Assembly (NCBI RefSeq): GCF_051014445.1
Contig: NW_027488370.1
Location: 15,500,001-15,564,000 of the forward strand
Reading direction: 5' to 3'
Origin: Colletes latitarsis
Lineage: Eukaryota > Arthropoda > Insecta > Hymenoptera > Colletidae
DNA length: 64,000 bases
Under the pieces are notes generated by a model, which worked only from the letters and a program-made list of their open reading frames with translations, was not told the DNA's origin and did no database searches. The position numbers and the translations under genes are program-made. This document shows positions 54,812-64,000 of this stretch, piece by piece (positions within the stretch are counted from its first letter, which is position 1; every line of letters begins with the position of its first letter).

Positions 54812-56745
54812 CCAGAAAAAGGCCAGGATCTGGCAAACAAGTATACGAAATCGCGAAAGTATGAGGCAGATGGTTGCAAATACCGGAACTAACCCAGACA
54901 TAACCAGCGTCATCCTCTAAAATACTATTCGGAACCAGCTTCTATTGACTGTTTCTGTGTGGTATCATATTACTACGAGATCCAAACCTGAAAAAACCCT
55001 GGATCTGGCCAAGAAGTATGCGAAAAACGCGATAGTATTAGCCAGATAATTGCATATACCAGAACTAACCCAGACATAACCAGCGTTATCCTCTAAAATA
55101 CTAATAGGAACCAGCTTTTATTGACTGGTTCAGTCTGGTACGACATTACTACGTGATCCAAACCAGAAAAAGCCCAGGATCTGGCCAACAAGTATGCGAG
55201 AAATGCGAAAGTATGAGCCAGATGAGGGCAAATCCCAGACCTAACCGAGACATAACCGGCGTTATCCTCTAAAATATTAATCGCAACCTGGTTTACTTGA
55301 CTGTTTCGGTGTGGTACCGCATTACCACGTGATCCAATCCAGAAAAAGGCCAGGATCTGGCAACAAGTTTGCGAAAAATGCGAAAGTACGAGCCAGATGA
55401 GGGCAAATACCAGACCTAACCCAGACATAACCGGCGTTATCCTCTAAAATACTAACCGGAACCAGGTATAATTGACTGTTTCAGTGTGGTACCGCATTAC
55501 TACGTGATCCAAACCAGAAAAAGGCCAGGGTCTGGCCAACAAGTATGCCTAAGATGCGAAAGTACGAGCCAGATGAGGGCAAATACCAGACCTAACCCAG
55601 ACATAACCGGCGTATCCTCTAAAATATTAATCGGAACCAGGTTTAATTGACTGTTTCAGTGTGGGTCCACATTACTACGTGATCCAAACCAGAAAAAGCC
55701 CAGTATCTGGCCAACAATTATGCGAAAAATGCGAAAGTACGAGCCAGATGATGGCAAATCCCAGACCTAACCGAGACATAACCGGCGTTATCCTCTAAAA
55801 TATTAATCGCAACCAGGGTTAATTGACTGTTTCAGTGTGGTACCACATTACTACGTGATCCAAACCAAAAAAAGCCCAGGATCTTGCCAACAAGTATGCG
55901 AAAAATTCGAAAATACGAGCCAGATGACGGCAAATCCCAGAACTACCCGAGACATAACCTGCGTTATCCTCTAAAATATTAATTGCAACCAGGTTTAATT
56001 GACTGTTTCGGTGTGAAACTTCATTACTCCGGGATCCAAACCAGAAAAAGCCCAGGATCTGGCCAACAAGTATGCGAAAAATGCGAAAGTACGAGCCAGA
56101 TGATGGCAAATCCCAGACCTAACCGGGACGTAACCGGCGTTATCCTCTAAAATACTAATCGGAACCAGCTTTTATTGACTGCTTCAGTTTGGTACCACAT
56201 TACTACGTGATCCAAACCAGAAAAAGCCCAGGATCTGGCCAACAAGTATGCGAGAAATGCGAAAGTATCAGCCAGATGAGGGCAAATCCCAGACCTAACC
56301 GAGACGTAACCGGCGTTATCCTCTAAAATATTAATCGCAACCAGGTTTACTTGACTGTTTCGGTGTGGTACCGCATTACCACGTGATCCAAACCAAAAAA
56401 AGCCCAGGATCTTGCCAACAAGTATGCCAAAGATGCGACAGTACGAGCCAGGTGAGGGCAAATACCAGACCTAACCCAGACTTAACCGGCGTTATCCTCT
56501 AAAATATTAATCGGAACCAGGTTTAATTGACTGTTTCAGTGTGGTACCACATTACTACGTGATCCAAACCAAAAAAAACCCAGGATCTTGCCTACAAGTA
56601 TGCGAAAAATGCGAAAGTACGAGCCAGATGATTGCAAATACCAGAACTAACCCAAACATAACCAGCGTTATCCTCCAAAATATTCATTACAACCAGGTTT
56701 AATTGACTGCATCGGTGTGGAACCACATTACGACGGGATCCAAAC
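54812..56745. repeat. Subfamily B 11-monomer HOR (1934 bp), copy 1
   Basis: Repeated at +1934. Shared rare variants confirm it: TACCGGAACTAACC, AGTATTAGCCAG with GCATATACC, CAGTCTGGTACGA, a one-base deletion CCGGCGTATCC (about 55,611 and 57,541), TATGCCTAAGATGCG and TTCATTACTCCGGG. It ends near 56,745, where the sequence switches back to the start of the unit. Confidence 0.85.
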
Positions 56746-58679
56746 CAGAAAAAACCCAGGATCTGGCCAACAAGTATACGAAGTCGCGAAAGTATGAGGC
56801 AGATGGTTGCAAATACCGGAACTAACCCAGACATAACCAGCGTCATCCTCTAAAATACTATTCGGAACCAGCTTCTATTGACTGTTTCTGTGTGGTATCA
56901 TATTACTACGAGATCCAAACCTGAAAAAACCCTGGATCTGGCCAAGAAGTATGCGAAAAACGCGATAGTATTAGCCAGATAATAGCATATACCAGAACTA
57001 ACCCAGACATAACCAGCGTTATCCTCTAAAATACTAATAGGAACCAGCTTTTATTGACTGTTTCAGTCTGGTACGATATTACTACGTGATCCAAACCAGA
57101 AAAAGCCCAGGATCTGGCCAACAAGTATGCGAGAAATGCGAAAGTATGAGCCAGTTGGGGGCAAATCCCAGACCTAACCTAGACATAACCGGCGTTATCC
57201 TCTAAAATATTAATCGCAACCTGGTTTACTTGACTGTTTCGGTGTGGTACCGCATTACCACGTGATCCAATCCAGAAAAAGGCCAGGATCTGGCCAACAA
57301 GTTTGCGAAAAATGCGAAAGTACGAGCCAGATGAGGGCAAATACCAGACCTAACCCAGACATAACCGGCGTTATCCTCCAAAATACTAACCGGAACCAGG
57401 TATAATTGACTGTTTCAGTGTGGTACCGCATTACTACGTGATCCAAACCAGAAAAAGGCCAGGATCTGGCCAACAAGTATGCCTAAGATGCGAAAGTACG
57501 AGCCAGATGAGGGCAAATACCAGACCTAACCCAGACATAACCGGCGTATCCTCTAAAATATTAATCGGAACCAGGTTTAATTGACTGTTTCAGTGTGGAT
57601 CCACATTACTACGTGATCCAAACCAGAAAAAGCCCAGTATCTGGCCAACAAGTATGCGAAAAATGCGAAAGTACGAGCCAGATGATGGCAAATCCCAGAC
57701 CTAACCGAGACATAACCGGCGTTATCCTCTAAAATATTAATCGCAACCAGGTTTAATTGACTGTTTCAGTGTGGTACCACATTACTACGTGATCCAAACC
57801 AAAAAAAGCCCAGGATCTTGCCAACAAGTATGCGAAAAATTCGAAAATACGAGCCAGATGACGGCAAATCCCAGAACTACCCGAGACATAACCTGCGTTA
57901 TCCTCTAAAATATTAATTGCAACCAGGTTTAATTGACTGTTTCGGTGTGGAACTTCATTACTCCGGGATCCAAACCAGAAAAAGCCCAGGATCTGGCCAA
58001 CAAGTATGCGAAAAATGCGAAAGTACGAGCCAGATGATTGCAAATCCCAGACCTAACCGGGACGTAACCGGCGCTATCCTCTAAAATACTAATCGGAACC
58101 AGCTTTTATTGACTGCTTCAGTTTGGTACCACATTACTACGTGATCCAAACCAGAAAAAGCCCAGGATCTGGCCAACAAGTATGCGAGAAATGCGAAAGT
58201 ATGAGCCAGATGAGGGCAAATCCCAGACCTAACCGAGACGTAACCGGCGTTATCCTCTAAAATATTAATCGCAACCAGGTTTACTCGACTGTTTCGGTGT
58301 GGTACCGCATTACCACGTGATCCAAACCAAAAAAAGCCCAGGATCTTGCCAACAAGTATGCCAAAGATGCGAAAGTACGAGCCAGGTGAGGGCAAATACC
58401 AGACCTAACCCAGACTTAACCGGCGTTATCCTCTAAAATATTAATCGGAACCAGGTTTAATTGACTCTTTCAGTGTGGTACCACATTACTACGTGATCCA
58501 AACCAAAAAAAACCCAGGATCTTGCCTACAAGTATGCGAAAAATGCGAAAGTACGAGCCAGATGATTGCAAATACCAGAACTAACCCAAACATAACCAGC
58601 GTTATCCTCCAAAATATTCATTACAACCAGGTTTAGTTGACTGCATCGGTGTGGAACCACATTACGACGGGATCCAAAC
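56746..58679. repeat. Subfamily B 11-monomer HOR (1934 bp), copy 2
   Basis: Tandem partner of 54,812-56,745, with scattered differences: GATAATAGC near 56,981 for GATAATTGC; GTGGATCC near 57,595 for GTGGGTCC; TTACTCGAC near 58,282 for TTACTTGAC. The shared indels show that the duplication happened after those mutations. Confidence 0.85.
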
Positions 58680-58845
58680 CACAAAAAACCCAAGATCTGG
58701 CCAACAAGTACGCGAAAATTACGAAAGCACGAGACAGATGAGGGCAAATCCCTGACCTAACCGAGACATAACGGGCGTTATCCTCTAAAATATTAATCGC
58801 AACCAGGTTTAATTGTCTGTTTCGGTGTGGATCCACATTACTACG

Positions 58846-60250
58846 GGATCCAAACCAGAAAAAGGCCAAGATCTGACCAACAAGTATGCGAAAAATGCGA
58901 AAGTACGAGCCAGATGATGGCAAATCCCAGACCTAACCGAGACATAACCGGCGTTATCCTCTAAAATATTAATCGCAACCAGGTTTAATTGACTGTTTCG
59001 GTGTGGAACTTCATTACTACGGGATCCAAACCAGGAAAAACCCAGGATCCGGCCAACAAGTATGCGAAAAATGCGAAAATACGAGCCAGATGACGGCAAA
59101 TCCCAGACCTACCCGAGACATAACCGGCGTTATCCTCTAAAATATTAATCGCAACCAGGTTTAATTGACTGTTTCAGTGTTATACCACATTACTACGTGG
59201 TCCAAGCCAGAAAAATGCCAGGATCTGGCAAACAAGTATACGAAATCGCGAAAGTATGAGCCAGATGGTTGCAAATACCAGAACTAACCCAGACGTAACC
59301 TGCGTTATCCTCTAAAATATTAATCGCAACCAGGTTTAATTGACTGTTTCGGTGTGGAACTTCATTACTATGGGATCCAAACCAGAAAAAACCCAGGATC
59401 TGGCCAACAAGTATGCGAAAAACGCGAAAGTATGAGCCAGATGATTGCAAATACCAGAACTAACCAAGACGTAACCTGCGTTATCCTCCGGAATACCTTT
59501 CGGAACCAGATTCTATTGACGGCTTCAGTGTGGTACCACATTACAACGTGGTCCAAGCCAGAAAAAGGCCAGGATCTGGCCAACAAGTATGCGAAAAATG
59601 CGAGAATACGAGCCAGATGACGGCAAATCCCAGACCTACCCGAGACATAACCGGCGTTATCCTCTAAAATATTAATCGCAACCAGGTTTAATTGACTGTT
59701 TCAGTGTGATATCACATTACTACGTGGTCCAAGCCAGAAAAAGGCCGGGATCTGGCAAACAAGTATACGAAATCGCGAAAGTATGAGGCAGATGGTTGCA
59801 AATACCGAACTAACCCAGACATAACCAGCGTCATCCTCTAAAATACTATTCGGAACCAGCTTCTATTGACTGTTTCTGTGTGGTACCATATTACTACGAG
59901 ATCCAAACCTGAAAAAACCCTGGATCTGGCCAAGAAGTATGCGAAAAACGCGATAGTATGATCCAGATAATTGCAAATACCAGAACTAACCCAGACATAA
60001 CCAGCGTTATCCTCTAAAATACTAATAGGAACCAGCTTTTAGTGACTGTTTCAGTGTGGTACCACATTACTACGTGATCCAAACCAGAAAAAGGCCAGGA
60101 TCTGGCCAACAAGTATGCGAGAAATGCGAAAGTATGAGCCAGATGAGGGCAAATCCCAGACCTAACCGAGACATAACCGGCGTTATCCTCTAAAATACTA
60201 ACCGGAACCAGGTTTAATTGACTGCTTCAGTGTGGTACCGCATTACTACG
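58846..60250. repeat. Subfamily B 8-monomer HOR (1405 bp), copy 1
   Basis: Repeated at +1405 with no clear differences by eye. Shared markers: GGCCAAGATCTGACC, CCAGGAAAAACCC, AGTGTTATACCAC, GAAAAATGCCAGG, ATTACTATGGGATCC, CCGGAATACCTTTCGG (59488 and 60893), TACCGAACTAACC with a missing base, and TTTTAGTGACTG. Part of it (59.30-59.79 kb) also matches 54.38-54.87 kb at offset 4922. Confidence 0.88.
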
Positions 60251-61655
60251 TGATCCAAACCAGAAAAAGGCCAAGATCTGACCAACAAGTATGCGAAAAA
60301 TGCGAAAGTACGAGCCAGATGATGGCAAATCCCAGACCTAACCGAGACATAACCGGCGTTATCCTCTAAAATATTAATCGCAACCAGGTTTAATTGACTG
60401 TTTCGGTGTGGAACTTCATTACTACGGGATCCAAACCAGGAAAAACCCAGGATCCGGCCAACAAGTATGCGAAAAATGCGAAAATACGAGCCAGATGACG
60501 GCAAATCCCAGACCTACCCGAGACATAACCGGCGTTATCCTCTAAAATATTAATCGCAACCAGGTTTAATTGACTGTTTCAGTGTTATACCACATTACTA
60601 CGTGGTCCAAGCCAGAAAAATGCCAGGATCTGGCAAACAAGTATACGAAATCGCGAAAGTATGAGCCAGATGGTTGCAAATACCAGAACTAACCCAGACG
60701 TAACCTGCGTTATCCTCTAAAATATTAATCGCAACCAGGTTTAATTGACTGTTTCGGTGTGGAACTTCATTACTATGGGATCCAAACCAGAAAAAACCCA
60801 GGATCTGGCCAACAAGTATGCGAAAAACGCGAAAGTATGAGCCAGATGATTGCAAATACCAGAACTAACCAAGACGTAACCTGCGTTATCCTCCGGAATA
60901 CCTTTCGGAACCAGATTCTATTGACGGCTTCAGTGTGGTACCACATTACAACGTGGTCCAAGCCAGAAAAAGGCCAGGATCTGGCCAACAAGTATGCGAA
61001 AAATGCGAGAATACGAGCCAGATGACGGCAAATCCCAGACCTACCCGAGACATAACCGGCGTTATCCTCTAAAATATTAATCGCAACCAGGTTTAATTGA
61101 CTGTTTCAGTGTGATATCACATTACTACGTGGTCCAAGCCAGAAAAAGGCCGGGATCTGGCAAACAAGTATACGAAATCGCGAAAGTATGAGGCAGATGG
61201 TTGCAAATACCGAACTAACCCAGACATAACCAGCGTCATCCTCTAAAATACTATTCGGAACCAGCTTCTATTGACTGTTTCTGTGTGGTACCATATTACT
61301 ACGAGATCCAAACCTGAAAAAACCCTGGATCTGGCCAAGAAGTATGCGAAAAACGCGATAGTATGATCCAGATAATTGCAAATACCAGAACTAACCCAGA
61401 CATAACCAGCGTTATCCTCTAAAATACTAATAGGAACCAGCTTTTAGTGACTGTTTCAGTGTGGTACCACATTACTACGTGATCCAAACCAGAAAAAGGC
61501 CAGGATCTGGCCAACAAGTATGCGAGAAATGCGAAAGTATGAGCCAGATGAGGGCAAATCCCAGACCTAACCGAGACATAACCGGCGTTATCCTCTAAAA
61601 TACTAACCGGAACCAGGTTTAATTGACTGCTTCAGTGTGGTACCGCATTACTACG
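60251..61655. repeat. Subfamily B 8-monomer HOR (1405 bp), copy 2
   Basis: Tandem partner of 58,846-60,250, apparently the most homogeneous duplication in the window. Identity ends near 61,662, where GATCCAATCCAG replaces GATCCAAACCAG. Confidence 0.88.
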
Positions 61656-64000
61656 TGATCCAATCCAGAAAAAGGCCAGGATCTGGCCAACAAGTTTGCG
61701 AAAAATGCGAAAGTACGAGGCAGATGACGGCAAATACCAGACCTAACCCAGACATAACCGGCGTTATCCTCTAAAATACTAACCGGAACAAGGTTTAATT
61801 AACTGTTTCAGTGTGGTACCGCATTACTACGTGATCCAAACCAGAAATAGGCCAGGATCTGGCCAACAAGTATGCCAAAGATGCGAAAGTACGAGACAGA
61901 TGAGGGCAAATACCAGACCTAACCCAGACATAACCGTTGTTATCCTCTAAAATATTAATCGGAACCAGGTTTAATTGACTGTTTCAGTGTGGATCCACAT
62001 TACTACGTGATCCAAACCAGAAAAAGCCAAGTATCTGGTCAACAAGTATGCGAAAAATGCGAAAGTACGAGCCAGATGATAGCAAATCCCAGACCTAACC
62101 GAGACATAACCGGCGTTATCCTCTAAAATATTAATCGCAACCAGGTTTAATTGACTGTTTCAGTGTGGTACCACATTACTACGTGATCCAAACCAAAAAA
62201 AGCCCAGGATCTTGCCAACAAGTATGCGAAAAATTCGAAAATACGAGACAGATGACGGCAAATCCCAGAACTACCCGAGACATAACCGGCGTTATCCTCT
62301 AAAATATTAATCGCAACCAGGTTTAATTGACTGTTTCGGTGTGGAACTTCATTACCACGGGATCCAAACCAGAAAAAACCCAGGATCTGGCCAACAAGTA
62401 TGCGAAAAATGCGAAAATACGAGCCACATGACAGCAAATCCCAGAACTACCCGAGTCATAACCAGCGTCATCCTCTGAAATACTATTCGGAACCAGCTTC
62501 TATTGACTGTTTCAGTGTGGTACCACATTACGACGTGATCCAAACCAAAAAAAACCCAGGATCTGGCCAACAAGTATGCGAGAAATGCGAAAGTATGAGC
62601 CAGATGAGGGCAAATCCCAGACCTAACCGAGACATAACCGGCGTTATACTCTAGAATATTAATCGCAACCAGGTTTACTTGACTGTTTCGGTGTGGTACC
62701 GCATTACCACGTGATCCAAACCAAAAAAAGCCCAGGATCTTGCCAACAAGTATGCCAAAGATGCGAAAGTACGAGCCAGGTGAGGGCAAATACCAGACCT
62801 AACCCAGACTTAACCGGCGTTATCCTCTAAAATATTAATCGGAACCAGGTTTAATTGACTGTTTCAGTGGGGTACCACATTACTACGTGATCCAAACCAA
62901 AAAAAGCCCAGGATCTTGCCAACAAGTATGCGAAAAATTCGAAAATACGAGCCAGATGACGGCAAATCCCAGAACTACCCGAGACATAACCTGCGTTATC
63001 CTCTAAAATATTAATTGCAAGCAGGTTTAATTGACTGCTTCGGTGTGGAACTTCATTACTCCGGGATCCAAACCAGAAAAAGCCCAGGATCTGGCCAACA
63101 AGTATGCGAAAAATGCGAAAGTACGAGCCAGATGATGGCAAATCCCAGACCTAACCGGGACGTAACCGGCGTTATCCTCTAAAATACTAATCGGAACCAG
63201 CTTTTAGTGACTGTTTCAGTGTGGTACCACATTACTACGTGATCCAAACCAGAAAAAGGCAAGGATCTGGCCAACAAGTATGCGAGAAATGCGAAAGTAC
63301 GAGCCAGATGATGGCAAATACCAGACCTAACCCAGACATAACCGGCGTTATCCTCTAAAATACTAACCGGAACCAGGTTTAATTAACTGTTTCAGTGTGG
63401 TACCGCATTACTACGTGATCCAAACCAGAAATAGGCCAGGATCTGGCCAACAAGTATGCCAAAGATGCGAAAGTACGAGACAGATGAGGGCAAATACCAG
63501 ACCTAACCCAGACATAACCGGCGTTATCCTCTAAAATATTAATCGGAACCAGGTTTAATTGACTGTTTCAGTGTGGGTCCACATTACTACGTGATCCAAA
63601 CCAGAAAAAGCCAAGTATCTGGCCAACAAGTATGCGAAAAATGCGAAAGTACGAGCCAGATGATAGCAAATCCCAGACCTAACCGAGACATAACCGGCGT
63701 TATCCTCTAAAATATTAATCGCAACCAGGTTTAATTGACTGTTTCAGTGTAGTACCACATTACTACGTGATCCAAACCAAAAAAAGCCCAGGATCTTGCC
63801 AACAAGTATGCCAAGGATGCGAAAGTACGAGACAGATGAGGGCAAATACCAGACCTAACCCAGACATAACCGGCGTTATCCTCCAAAATATTAATCGCAA
63901 CCAGGTTTAATTGACTGTTTCGGTGTGGAACTTCATTACCACGGGATCCAAACCAGAAAAAACCCAGGATCTGGCCAAGAAGTATGCGAAAAATGCGAAA
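61656..64000. repeat. Subfamily B right-hand segment with 9-monomer offset duplication
   Basis: About 61,737-62,230 is repeated at about 63,321-63,814 (offset 1584, 9 monomers) and shares GGTTTAATTAACTG, CAGAAATAGGCC, TATGCCAAAGATGCG and ACGAGACAGATG. One copy has ACCGTTGTTATCC (about 61,934) where the other has ACCGGCGTTATCC. Segments near 62.3-63.2 kb echo the 55.8-58.5 kb HOR. The array runs off the window end. Confidence 0.8.

Larger units (their letters stand above)
18293..64000. repeat. Satellite array, subfamily B (176 bp monomers)
   Basis: About 260 head-to-tail monomers related to subfamily A, by eye roughly 85-90% similar at consensus level. Anchors at 18359, 18535, 18711 and 18887 are exactly 176 bp apart. 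Diagnostic sequence: GAGCCAGATGA, AAGTATGCGAAAAATGCG and ATATTAATCG(G/C)AACC. At least three alternative central blocks occur: GTGTGGTACCACATTACTACGTG, written here as the palindromic type; a GTACCGC type; and a TTCGGTGTGGAACTTC type that lacks the KpnI site. No inversion, transposon or unique sequence was seen. The right edge is cut by the window. Confidence 0.97.

Noticed and set aside
1..64000. CRISPR-like regular repeats
   Set aside because: There are no unique spacers; the whole period is repeated, and the 176-177 bp unit is far longer than CRISPR repeats.
54000..64000. Possible inverted array segment, suggested by open frames on both strands
   Set aside because: The landmarks GGTTTAAT, GATCCAAACCAG and GCGAAA read in the same direction throughout; I found no inverted monomer.

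Overview
The whole 64 kb window is one uninterrupted, head-to-tail satellite DNA array. I see no protein-coding gene, RNA gene, transposon insertion, CRISPR array or unique sequence anywhere in it. Every stretch can be read as a copy of one 176-177 bp monomer, all in the same orientation, about 360 copies in total. Each copy runs through the same landmarks: GGTTTAAT, a (C/G)AGTGTGGTACCAC block, GATCCAAACCAG, AACAAGTATG, GCGAAA, a CAGAC/CTAAC-rich segment, then a TCCTCTAAAATATT AT-rich segment. A monomer of about nucleosomal length, multi-monomer higher-order repeats (HORs) and near-identical multi-kb copies point to eukaryotic centromeric or pericentromeric heterochromatin. I do not recognise the monomer as a satellite I know (it is not human alpha satellite, Arabidopsis 178 bp, or rice/maize CentO/CentC), so I cannot name the species or decide between plant and animal.

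Layout. Positions 1-18,292 hold subfamily A (mostly 177 bp; GCCTGATGAGGGCAAAT, GTATGTGAAGAA, ATATTGATCGAAACC). Positions 18,293-64,000 hold subfamily B (mostly 176 bp; GCCAGATGA, GTATGCGAAAAATGCG, ATATTAATCG). The switch is a sharp breakpoint inside a truncated monomer that lacks about 85 bp.

Within A, a HOR of about 12 monomers (2118 bp) is repeated between 1 and 11.5 kb, with indels of whole monomers and an 11-bp micro-repeat. The 11.5-18.3 kb part is more diverged and carries a clean 4-monomer tandem duplication at 15.2-16.6 kb.

Within B there are four younger amplification zones. They are an 8-monomer (1409 bp) duplication at 21.7-24.6 kb with a third partial copy, a large block at 31.0-46.6 kb of 13/19/28-monomer HOR units (2285, 3340, 4923 bp), an 11-monomer (1934 bp) duplication at 54.8-58.7 kb, and an 8-monomer (1405 bp) duplication at 58.8-61.7 kb. 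More diverged B monomers lie between them and contain relics of the same HOR segments.

The main interest is structural. Chimeric monomers at about 36.08 and 39.50 kb mark individual recombination crossovers, and the A/B boundary is resolved to about one base. A 12-bp perfect palindrome and a second dyad recur in the monomers. The open reading frames of 60-155 codons on both strands are by-products of the repeat and should not be annotated as genes. All offsets and copy numbers were read by eye from anchor positions; identity percentages were not computed.
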